64,000 nucleotides of DNA from Streptomyces specialis (GTDB lineage: Bacteria > Actinomycetota > Actinomycetes > Streptomycetales > Streptomycetaceae), in assembly GCF_001493375.1 (NCBI RefSeq), contig NZ_LN929897.1, forward strand, positions 859,832 through 923,831. Direction: 5' to 3'. Every line of letters starts with the position of its first letter. Position 1 is the first letter of the stretch. The notes beneath the pieces are model-generated. The model saw nothing but the letters and a program-made list of their open reading frames with translations. It was not told the DNA's origin and made no database searches. The position numbers and the translations under genes were made by a program. Positions 57,743 to 64,000 of this stretch are shown piece by piece.

Positions 57743-58699
57743 TCAGAAGGAGAGGCCGTAGTCCGCGCAGGTGGGCTGGAAGTCCGGGTCGGCCGCGCCC
57801 AGCGCGTTGACGACGTTCTCCGTCGTGGGGCCGTCGAAGGCCATGCCGACGTGTCCGACCGGGCTGTCGGGACACTGGTCCTGGATCAGGATGTTGGTGA
57901 CGTCGTCCCCGTCGAGGAAGGAGTTGGTGTACGGGGTGACGACGCTGTCGTTCTCGGTGGTGATGACGGTGTACCGCACGCCGGGCACGGTGTCCCCGTC
58001 GGCGAACAGCGCCTCCTGGAAGTCCGAGCCCGTCTCCTGGTCCTTCAGCCCCTGCATGCCGAGCACGTCGAACAGGCCGTTGAAGAGGCCCAGAAGGCCG
58101 AGGGATTCACCGAGGTTGACCAGCCCGTTCAGCGAAGTGCCGTGGTTGCTGGGCGCGATGGCGACGAAGCTGTCCACCTTCTCGGCGCTGCCGAGCCGTT
58201 TGATGTAGTAGTGCGGCATCATGCCGCCCTGCGAGTGCCCGACGAGGTCGACCTGTTCGGCGCCGGTGGCCGCCAGGACCCGGTCCACGAACGCGTCCAT
58301 CGTCCCGGCGGACCCCGCGACGCCCGTCAGGCCGCCGACCCGGCCGAAGAACGAGAACAGGCCCATGCCGTAGTCGAAGGCGAAGACGCAGTGCCCCTCG
58401 TTGGCCAGAGTCGGCGCTATCCGCGCCCAGTTGGAGCCGAGGCTCACCCCGGTGGCGTGCACGAGCACCACCGGGTCGGGGTGTTCCTCGGTCGGCCGGC
58501 ACTCCCAGTCATTGGCGCCCTCGACGGCACCGGGGCTGAGGAAGAAGTTGCTCACCCCCTCCGAGAGGCCGCCCACGGCGTACGCCGGGTCGTCCGCCTC
58601 CCCCGCCCCTGCCGTGGCGGCGGGCACGGTGGTGAGCGCGGTCGCCGTCAGGGCCAGTGCCGTGGCCGTGCCGGCGAACCAGCGTCGTGTCGTCGTCAT
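57743..58699 (-). CDS. Secreted triacylglycerol lipase/esterase, alpha/beta hydrolase
   Basis: 318 residues from ATG 58699 (GAGGCGG upstream). Signal peptide RRWFAGTATALALTATALTTVPAATAGAG. Lipase fold with oxyanion region DPVVLVHATGVSLGSNWARIAPTL, nucleophile elbow VDLVGHSQGGMMPHYYI, acid in TTENDSVVTPYTN and His in SPVGHVGMAFD. Four Cys residues may form two disulfides. It resembles Streptomyces family-I lipases; substrate chain length not predictable. Third secreted esterase-type enzyme within 8 kb. Confidence 0.9.
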   Translation of the reverse strand: MTTTRRWFAGTATALALTATALTTVPAATAGAGEADDPAYAVGGLSEGVSNFFLSPGAVEGANDWECRPTEEHPDPVVLVHATGVSLGSNWARIAPTLANEGHCVFAFDYGMGLFSFFGRVGGLTGVAGSAGTMDAFVDRVLAATGAEQVDLVGHSQGGMMPHYYIKRLGSAEKVDSFVAIAPSNHGTSLNGLVNLGESLGLLGLFNGLFDVLGMQGLKDQETGSDFQEALFADGDTVPGVRYTVITTENDSVVTPYTNSFLDGDDVTNILIQDQCPDSPVGHVGMAFDGPTTENVVNALGAADPDFQPTCADYGLSF

Positions 58700-58944
58700 G
58701 TGGGTCCGCCTCATCGTCGAAGCAACGTTCCGGCAAGTGAAACAGTGGTGTTTCACATTTTGGTTACTCGAAAGTAGGAGCCGGGTGGCGGCCTGACAAG
58801 AGGCGTGCGCGCGGAAATCCCCGCCCTTCCGCCCGGGGGGTAGCCCCACCCCGGGCCTCCGGGCCGCCGGATGGCTCCGCCGTCGCGGGCCGCCTAGCGT
58901 CGTCGGTGAGGAAGCGGAACACGGCACGAGGAAGGGCGGCGACG

Positions 58945-60156
58945 ATGGGCACACGGGGAACGGCGCTGGTACGGCTGGGCATCGCGGCGGCCGGAGTCGG
59001 GCTCACCGCCCTGGTGACCGGCGCGGCGGCGGGCGCGGCGGGCGACCCGGACGACGGCGGGGCCCTGCGGCGGGACGCCCGGGCGGTGTGGGCCACGGGG
59101 GCGACGGGCGTACTCGTGGAGACGCGGGACGCGGACGGCGACACCGCCTGGGCGCGCGCCGGGGTCGCCGACCTGGCCGACGGCGAACCGGTGCCGCGCG
59201 CCGCCTACTTCCGCATCGGCAGCGACACCAAGCCCTTCACCGCCGTGGTCGCCCTGCAACTCGTCGCCGAGGGCGTCCTCGGCCTCGACGACACCGTGGA
59301 ACAGTGGCTGCCCGGCGTGGTGAGCGGCAACGGCAACGACGGCACCCGGATCACGGTGGAGAACCTGCTGCGGCAGACCAGCGGACTGGCCAACTACACC
59401 GACATCCTCTTCGGCGACCCCAGCGCGCTGACACCGGAAGCGTACCGGGAGAGCCGGTTCACCCCCATGTCCGACGAGGAGCAGGTGGCCCTGGCCATGA
59501 CCCGGCCGCCCCTCTGGCTGCCCTCCGCGAACGACCCCGCCGCGGAGACCCGTTGGGGATACTCCAACACCAACTACGTGCTGGCCGGGATGATCGTCGA
59601 GGAGGCCACCGGCAACTCGTGGGAGCAGGAGGTGCACGAGCGGATCATCGAACCACTGGGCCTCGACCACACCCTCACCCCCGGCACCTCGGCGTACGTG
59701 CCGCGGCCGACGGCCTCCGGGTACACCCGTTTCCCCGGTGACGACGAACTCGTGGACACCACCCTGGCGGTGGGCGGCGGCGCCGACGGCGGGATCATCA
59801 GCACCACCCACGACATGATCACGTTCCTGCGGGCGCTGATGGACGGCACGCTGCTCGCGCCGGAACAGCTCGCGCGGATGAAGGACACCGTCCCGGCCGA
59901 GGACTTCTACGGCCCCGGCACCGCCTACGGCCTGGGCATCGCCTGGGCGCCCCGGTGCGGCGACGGCGAGGGACTGTGGTTCCACGGCGGCACCTCGTTC
60001 GGCACCGTCTCGGAGACCGCCGTCACGGACGACGGCACGGCCGCCGCCTCGGCCGCCGTCTTCACGATCACCTTCGACGAACGCCAGCAGGCTCAGGACG
60101 ACGCGACCCGCGCCATGCTCGACAACGCCCTGTGCCCGGCCCCGTCCGGCGACTAG
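58945..60156 (+). CDS. Secreted serine hydrolase, beta-lactamase/D-Ala-D-Ala carboxypeptidase fold
   Basis: 403 residues from ATG 58945; a GTG at 58906 is an alternative. Signal peptide GTALVRLGIAAAGVGLTALVTGAAAGAA. Class C beta-lactamase-type motifs: SxxK as SDTK (FRIGSDTKPFTAVVALQL), YxN as YSN (WGYSNTNYVLAGMIVEE), and HGG (WFHGGTSFGTVS) in place of KTG. Typical of DD-carboxypeptidase or esterase members rather than antibiotic resistance enzymes. It converges with the methyltransferase and overlaps it by four bases. Confidence 0.9.
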   Translation: MGTRGTALVRLGIAAAGVGLTALVTGAAAGAAGDPDDGGALRRDARAVWATGATGVLVETRDADGDTAWARAGVADLADGEPVPRAAYFRIGSDTKPFTAVVALQLVAEGVLGLDDTVEQWLPGVVSGNGNDGTRITVENLLRQTSGLANYTDILFGDPSALTPEAYRESRFTPMSDEEQVALAMTRPPLWLPSANDPAAETRWGYSNTNYVLAGMIVEEATGNSWEQEVHERIIEPLGLDHTLTPGTSAYVPRPTASGYTRFPGDDELVDTTLAVGGGADGGIISTTHDMITFLRALMDGTLLAPEQLARMKDTVPAEDFYGPGTAYGLGIAWAPRCGDGEGLWFHGGTSFGTVSETAVTDDGTAAASAAVFTITFDERQQAQDDATRAMLDNALCPAPSGD

Positions 60157-60797
60157 GCCGCGCGGCGGGCCAGGAGGTAGCCGCGGCGGGTCTCGGCCTC
60201 CTCCGCGTGGTGCGTCCGCTCCAGGGTCGCCTCGACGGCGAATCCGGTGTCCCGCAGCAGCGCCGACACGGCCGCCATGTCGAGGAAGTGGAAGTCCACG
60301 TCGACCTCGTGACCCCACCACTCGGTGTGGTGCAGGACGTGGGAGCCGAGGTGGAACGCGACCAGCAGCAGGCCCGAGGGACGCAGCACCCGCCGCATTT
60401 CCTCGAACGCGGGCCGCAGTTCCTCCGGTGCGAGGTGGATGATCGAGTAGAGCGCCACGGCCGCGCCGAACTCGGCGTCGGCCGCGGGCAGATGGAGCAG
60501 GTCGCCCTCGCGGAACTCCGCCTCCGGGTACGCGCGGCGGGCGACGGCGACCATCCCCGGGGAGAGATCGATCCCCACGGCCGGGGCACCGCGCTCCGCG
60601 AGCCACGCCGTGACGTGTCCCGGGCCGCACCCGAGGTCCGCGACGGGCGCGCCCGGCTCCGTCTGCTCCAGGAGCGCGGTCAGCAGCCCCCGGTCCAGGG
60701 GCTTGTGGGCCAGTTCCCCGCCGATGCGGCTGCGGTACTCCTCGGCCACCGTGTCGTAGCTCTGACGCACACGGTCGTGATCTATCGCACTGGACAC
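60153..60797 (-). CDS. Class I SAM-dependent methyltransferase
   Basis: 214 residues. DHDRVRQSYDTVAEEY opens a UbiE-like methyltransferase with motif I PVADLGCGPGHVTAWLAERG (about 51-70), GIDLSPGMVAVAR, GDLLHLP and FGAAVALYSIIHL. The DFHFLDMAAVSALLRDTGF segment is common in small-molecule methyltransferases of Streptomyces. Substrate unknown. Confidence 0.86.
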   Translation of the reverse strand: MSSAIDHDRVRQSYDTVAEEYRSRIGGELAHKPLDRGLLTALLEQTEPGAPVADLGCGPGHVTAWLAERGAPAVGIDLSPGMVAVARRAYPEAEFREGDLLHLPAADAEFGAAVALYSIIHLAPEELRPAFEEMRRVLRPSGLLLVAFHLGSHVLHHTEWWGHEVDVDFHFLDMAAVSALLRDTGFAVEATLERTHHAEEAETRRGYLLARRAA

Positions 60798-60841
60798 CGG
60801 GACAGCATCGCACAGCGGTGCGCACCCCCGGCGGCGGCGGT

Positions 60842-61177
60842 TCAGGAGCCCGGGCCGGCGGCCGGGCGGCGCAGCTCCTCGTTGATGCGGCGGGCCTCTT
60901 CGAGCTGGTCCTCCAGGATGATGATCCGGCAGGCCGCCTCGATCGGGGTGCCCTGGTCGACCAGCTCGCGGGCGCGTGCGGCGATCCGCAACTGGTAACG
61001 GGAGAAGCGGCGATGGCCGCCCTCGGACCGCAGGGGCGTGATCAGCCGGGCCTCGCCGAGGGCCCGGAGGAAGGCGGGCGTCGTGCCGAGCATCTCGGCG
61101 GCCCGGCCCATCGTGTACGCGGGGTAGTCGTCGTCATCGAGACGGCTCAGCGGGGCGGGGCTGTCGTTCGCTGTCAC
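60842..61177 (-). CDS. MerR-family transcriptional regulator
   Basis: 111 residues from a GTG with GAGGTG upstream. The winged helix-turn-helix YTMGRAAEMLGTTPAFLRALGEARLITPLRSEGGHRRFSRYQL is followed by a dimerisation helix (PIEAACRIIILEDQLEEARRINEELRR) and no effector domain. This short MerR type often lies beside cold-shock and helicase genes in Streptomyces, as here. Two hairpins sit in its 5' region. Confidence 0.85.
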   Translation of the reverse strand: MTANDSPAPLSRLDDDDYPAYTMGRAAEMLGTTPAFLRALGEARLITPLRSEGGHRRFSRYQLRIAARARELVDQGTPIEAACRIIILEDQLEEARRINEELRRPAAGPGS

Positions 61178-61203
61178 TTACACCTCGTTGCGGGACACGT
61201 CGA

Positions 61204-61234
61204 GGGGCCCTGATGCCTCCGGCACCAGGGCCCC
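61204..61234. terminator. Hairpin in the leader of merR
   Basis: GGGGCCCTGATGCC pairs with GGCACCAGGGCCCC with one mismatch and a three-base loop, 27 bases before the merR start. On the minus strand it lies after the upstream gene, so terminator or leader structure are both possible. Confidence 0.55.
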
Positions 61235-61260
61235 ACAGGACAACGCCGACGTGCTGTCCT

Positions 61261-61290
61261 GGCTGATCGGGAAATCTATCCCGATCAGCC
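61261..61290. terminator. Hairpin after the small cold-shock-locus gene
   Basis: GGCTGATCGGGA pairs perfectly with TCCCGATCAGCC, six-base loop AATCTA, 36 bases after the stop of the 61326-61586 gene in its direction. Likely its terminator; the AT-rich loop could also be an operator. Confidence 0.6.
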
Positions 61291-61325
61291 CGAGATGTCT
61301 ACTGCGGCCATCGCAGGTTTTCTGC

Positions 61326-61586
61326 TCAGACGCTGTGCGGAGGCGCCAGCTCGGAGGCCGGACGGCAGGTGAAGCCCAGCCGGCTCAGCGCCCTCATCAC
61401 CTCGCCCGCGGTGAAGTCACGCCGGTCCTGGCCGGTGATCACCTGGCCGACCTGCATGATCGGGAACGTGCGGCGGCCGATGATCACGGACGCGCCGACC
61501 ACGGGCTCGGGCTTGACGCCCTTCATCGATTGCTCGACCTCGCTCTTCATGAGGTCGAAGGGGAACCGGGCGATGATGCAGCGCAT
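61326..61586 (-). CDS. Small conserved protein of the cold-shock/DEAD-box locus
   Basis: 86 residues, MRCIIARFPFDLMKSEVEQSMKG...RRTFPIMQVGQVITGQDRRDFTAGEVMRALSRLGFTCR. No known domain to me; the pattern suggests a compact alpha/beta protein. In S. coelicolor a gene of this kind follows the DEAD-box helicase next to a cold-shock gene, the same order as here. A role with the helicase in RNA metabolism is inferred from that context only. Confidence 0.72.
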   Translation of the reverse strand: MRCIIARFPFDLMKSEVEQSMKGVKPEPVVGASVIIGRRTFPIMQVGQVITGQDRRDFTAGEVMRALSRLGFTCRPASELAPPHSV

Positions 61587-61686
61587 CGGGCCTCCACGGG
61601 GCGGGTGAGGACCGGGCGGGGGGCCCGGACCGTTGAGCGGTCGTGCGGTCGTGCGAGGGGATGACGGACCGGGGTGCCCCCGGACG

Positions 61687-63165
61687 TCACGCGGGGTCGC
61701 GCGGGGCCCCCGCGCGCCGCTGCCCCGTCCCGCGGGCGGTGCGGCTGTGCGGCCGGCGCGACGGGGAGCCACCGCGCCGGGGGGCGCGTGCGGCGACCGG
61801 CGTGCCGATGACGACCGGTATCCCCGAGGGGGTCCGCGCGCCGGTGATGCGGCTCAGCTCGGCCTCGCCCGAACGGACCTGGGCACTGTGCGGGGTGATC
61901 CCGGCGTCCGCCATCAGCCGGCTCATCTCGCGCCGCTGACCGGGCAGGACGAGGGTGACGACACTGCCCGACTCACCCGCGCGGGCGGTACGGCCGCCCC
62001 GGTGCAGGTAATCCTTGTGGTCCTTCGGCGGATCGAAGTTGACGACCAGATCGAGGTCGTCGACATGGATGCCGCGGGCCGCCACATTGGTGGCCACCAG
62101 AACGGTGATGTGGCCGGTCTTGAACCAGTCCAGGGTCCGGGTGCGCTGCGACTGCGACTTGCCGCCGTGCAGCGCGGCGGCGCGTACGCCGTTGCTCAGC
62201 AGATGCCGGGTCAGCCGGTCGGCGGCGTGCTTGGTGCCCAGGAACATGATCACCCGGCCGTCGCGGGCGGCGATCTCGGTGGCCGCGGCCTCCTTGTCGA
62301 ACGCCTGCACATGGAGCACGTGGTGTTCCATCGAGGTGACGGCGCCCGCGGAGGGGTCCACCGAGTGCACCACCGGGTCGTTCAGGTAGCGGCGGACGAG
62401 CCGGTCGATGTTCCGGTCGAGCGTCGCCGAGAACAGCATCCGCTGGCCGTCGGGGCGCACCTGGTCGAGCAGGGCGGTGACCTGGGGCATGAATCCCATG
62501 TCGGCCATCTGGTCGGCCTCGTCCAGAACGGTGATCGCCACGTCGTCGAGACGGCAGTCGCCCCGCTCGGTGAGGTCCCGCAGCCGTCCGGGGGTGGCGA
62601 TGACCACCTCGGCGCCGTCGCGCAGCGCGTTGGTCTGCCGCCGGATCGACACGCCGCCGACGACCGTGGCCAGCCGCAGCCGCGAGGCCCTGGCGTAGGG
62701 GGTGAGCGCGTCGGTGACCTGCTGGGCCAGCTCCCGCGCGGGGACCAGGATCAGCGCCAGCGGCCTGCGGGGCTCCGCGCGCCGGCCGGCGGTCCTGGCC
62801 AGCAGCGCGAGGCCGAAGGCGAGGGTCTTGCCCGAGCCGGTACGGCCCCGGCCCATCACGTCACGGCCGGCCAGCGCGTTCGGCAGGGTGGCGGCCTGGA
62901 TCGGGAAGGGCTTGGACAGCCCCTCGGCGGCGAGCGCGGCCAGCAGCGGAGCGGGCATGTCCAGCTCGGCGAAGGCCGCGACCGGGGGAAGCGCGGGGGA
63001 GAGGGTGACCGGGGCCGCGAACTCGCCCTGGAGGTTCTGCGGGCGGCGCGGAGTGCCCCCGGCGCGGCCGGTGGCCCGGCCCGGGCCCTGCGGGCGGTGG
63101 CCGTCCCTGCCGCGCGTGGCGCCGGTGCGGGGGACGCGATTGTCCGTACGAACTGTGCGGTTCAT
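61687..63165 (-). CDS. DEAD-box RNA helicase
   Basis: 492 residues from ATG 63165 (AAAGG upstream). After a basic Arg/Gly-rich N-terminus come the Q motif (FPIQAATLPNALAGRD), motif I GRGRTGSGKT, PARELAQQV, ATPGRLRDL, VLDEADQM, the SAT motif (FSATLDR), and in domain 2 MFLGTKHAADRL, VATNVAARGIHV and HRGGRTARAG. C-terminal tail basic and disordered. ATP-dependent RNA unwinding, probably needed in the cold. Transcribed after csp, with a strong terminator between them, and about 266 bases of untranslated upstream sequence. Confidence 0.95.
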   Translation of the reverse strand: MNRTVRTDNRVPRTGATRGRDGHRPQGPGRATGRAGGTPRRPQNLQGEFAAPVTLSPALPPVAAFAELDMPAPLLAALAAEGLSKPFPIQAATLPNALAGRDVMGRGRTGSGKTLAFGLALLARTAGRRAEPRRPLALILVPARELAQQVTDALTPYARASRLRLATVVGGVSIRRQTNALRDGAEVVIATPGRLRDLTERGDCRLDDVAITVLDEADQMADMGFMPQVTALLDQVRPDGQRMLFSATLDRNIDRLVRRYLNDPVVHSVDPSAGAVTSMEHHVLHVQAFDKEAAATEIAARDGRVIMFLGTKHAADRLTRHLLSNGVRAAALHGGKSQSQRTRTLDWFKTGHITVLVATNVAARGIHVDDLDLVVNFDPPKDHKDYLHRGGRTARAGESGSVVTLVLPGQRREMSRLMADAGITPHSAQVRSGEAELSRITGARTPSGIPVVIGTPVAARAPRRGGSPSRRPHSRTARGTGQRRAGAPRDPA

Positions 63166-63484
63166 GGAGAACCTTTCTCGATGCGGCGCGTATCGAGAAA
63201 TCCTCGGAGGCAATGAGCCGCATGAAGAATCGCAAGAGACGGGCCGGAAAAAAGACGAGCGACGCCGGGAAGAGAAATCTTCGCAATGCGTCGCCGGGAG
63301 GGCCGGCGCCTGAACAGGCGATGAACAAGCCCTGGGGGAAACCGAAACGGCTCGGTCGTGACCCTGTGCGAATGACGGGCGACCGGAGGAGTCGGGGAGA
63401 GAGAAGCAGGGGGAGCCGCAAGAAAGCGGCAGGCTGGGGCCGCACCCGAAGGTGCGGTCCCCAGCCGCGTGTTCCGCGTCAGCG
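63166..63484. other. Untranslated region between csp and the helicase
   Basis: 319 bases holding the csp terminator and the presumed helicase promoter and long 5' leader. A small hairpin CGCCTG-AA-CAGGCG is at 63307-63320. A Lys/Arg-rich frame on the plus strand from 63213 has atypical codons and is not counted as a gene. Confidence 0.45.
63432..63466 (-). terminator. Strong hairpin after csp
   Basis: A 15-bp stem (GGCTGGGG/CCCCAGCC and CCGCACC/GGTGCGG, one bulged T) with a four-base loop, 18 bases after the csp stop. Confidence 0.88.
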
Positions 63485-63688
63485 TCAGGCGGGAACGATG
63501 TTCTCGGCCTGCGGGCCCTTCTGGCCCTGCGTGACGTCGAAGGTCACCTTCTGGCCTTCCTGGAGCTCACGGAAGCCCTGGGTGGCGATGTTGGAGTAGT
63601 GGGCGAAGACGTCGGCGCCGCCGCCGTCCTGCTCGATGAAGCCGAAGCCCTTTTCCGCGTTGAACCACTTCACGGTGCCAGTAGCCAT
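63485..63688 (-). CDS. cspA: Cold shock protein, CspA family
   Basis: 67 residues from ATG 63688 (GAAGGAGAA upstream). Single OB-fold with both RNA-binding motifs: KWFNAEKGFGFIEQ (RNP1, KGFGFI) and DVFAHYSNI (RNP2, VFAHY), ending QKGPQAENIVPA. Binds single-stranded RNA and DNA as an RNA chaperone. Streptomyces carry several; this one leads the cold-shock locus with the DEAD-box gene. Confidence 0.96.
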   Translation of the reverse strand: MATGTVKWFNAEKGFGFIEQDGGGADVFAHYSNIATQGFRELQEGQKVTFDVTQGQKGPQAENIVPA

Positions 63689-63968
63689 AATTAATTCTCC
63701 TTCGGGGCAGTGTCCGGGCCCGCACTGTGCGAGACCCAGTGTCGCCGCGATGATTGCCCCACCGGAAAAAACACCGGAAACACAAAAGCGATCCCGCCGG
63801 AATAAACCCGGCGAGGCGCTCGAAGCCTTGGGAACCACAACTGCAACCAGGATTCACACTAGCACGGGTCGGATCGTGATGCGCGAGTGGTTTTGCTCTC
63901 GCTCGCGGGGGCGGGGGAAAACCGACTCTGTCGCGAGGGGAATTCTCCAGTCGCGGTCTCAGATATTC
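63689..63968. other. csp promoter and long 5' leader
   Basis: 280 bases before csp with lower G+C in places (AATTAATTCTCC, GAAAAAACACCGGAAACACAAAAG). Long untranslated leaders are usual for cold-shock genes. No gene seen. Confidence 0.4.
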
Positions 63969-64000
63969 CTGTCTCTTTTACACATTGGACGCGTCAGACG
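63969..64000. other. Degraded Nextera adapter at the window end (junction E)
   Basis: CTGTCTCTTTTACACATTGG then ACGCGTCAGACG follows the transposon adapter and i5 side with several errors. The contig probably ends or is wrongly joined here. Confidence 0.85.

Noticed and set aside
58945..60156. Antibiotic-resistance beta-lactamase
   Set aside because: The third motif is HGG rather than KTG, typical of carboxypeptidase or esterase members; no resistance claim is supportable.
63213..63599. Lys/Arg-rich small protein on the plus strand
   Set aside because: Codon use is unlike Streptomyces genes, no ribosome site, and it overlaps the csp terminator and gene antisense.

Overview
The window reads as chromosome of a Streptomyces (high G+C, GTG/TTG starts, 4-base stop/start overlaps, many family members typical of the genus). 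It is draft assembly, and at least five places carry Nextera library adapter instead of genome: 18686-18812, 23238-23316, 29138-29207, 34530-34760 and 63969-64000. Wherever an index is legible it fits i7 AGGCAGAA and i5 TATCCTCT, so one library explains them. Gene order across these joins should not be trusted without checking; in one case (23238-23316) a single gene can be rejoined across the adapter. Two further genes have one-base frameshifts, one of them in a long C run, which may be sequencing errors.

Layout. 1-4.6 kb: end of an RNase H/phosphatase gene, yaaA, an EamA transporter whose 3' end runs into rnpB (RNase P RNA), a vapBC toxin-antitoxin pair, and an XRE regulator divergent from a methionine aminopeptidase. 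4.6-15.7 kb: a nine-gene catabolic operon (hyuA-hyuB, intradiol dioxygenase beta, CapA-like, CoA-transferase, thiolase-like, DUF35, zinc dehydrogenase, dioxygenase alpha) under a divergent LysR regulator. 16-18.7 kb: a TcmP-type methyltransferase, a Zur-box-linked COG0523 metallochaperone and a MarR regulator cut by adapter. 18.8-23.4 kb: a secreted PETase/cutinase-like polyester hydrolase, an MmyB-type regulator, an SDR, a DsbA-like protein and a split PASTA-like membrane protein. 23.5-29.1 kb: an iron-siderophore uptake operon with iron box and AraC regulator. 29.2-34.5 kb: a truncated lipoprotein, a zinc-ribbon protein, initiator tRNA, an AurF-like diiron oxygenase, a methyltransferase, arsC, a frameshifted fascin-like secreted protein and a small secreted protein.

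34.8-42.6 kb: aquaporin, MBL hydrolase, FAD/Rieske oxidoreductase (frameshifted), acetyltransferase, TetR, an unknown 400-residue protein and a DUF3068 protein. 42.5-50.7 kb: an organosulfur (sulfone/sulfonate) operon sfnG-sfnB-sfnB-ssuD-ssuE with a divergent LysR regulator and an OsmC gene. Both the operon and osmC are preceded by short leader peptides of the Streptomyces Cys-containing type, suggesting sulfur-responsive attenuation. 50.7-55.1 kb: a second PETase/cutinase-like hydrolase, an adenosine-deaminase-like protein and a PAS-GAF-SpoIIE phosphatase. 55.4-61.2 kb: PadR, three hydrolases, a methyltransferase and MerR. 61.3-63.7 kb: a cold-shock locus (small conserved protein, DEAD-box helicase, CspA).

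The most interesting signals are the two polyester-hydrolase paralogues, 31 kb apart, that share a 17-bp palindrome upstream and both carry Tyr in place of the usual active-site Trp; the carboxylase/dioxygenase operon, which matches no pathway I can name; and the paired sulfur leader peptides.
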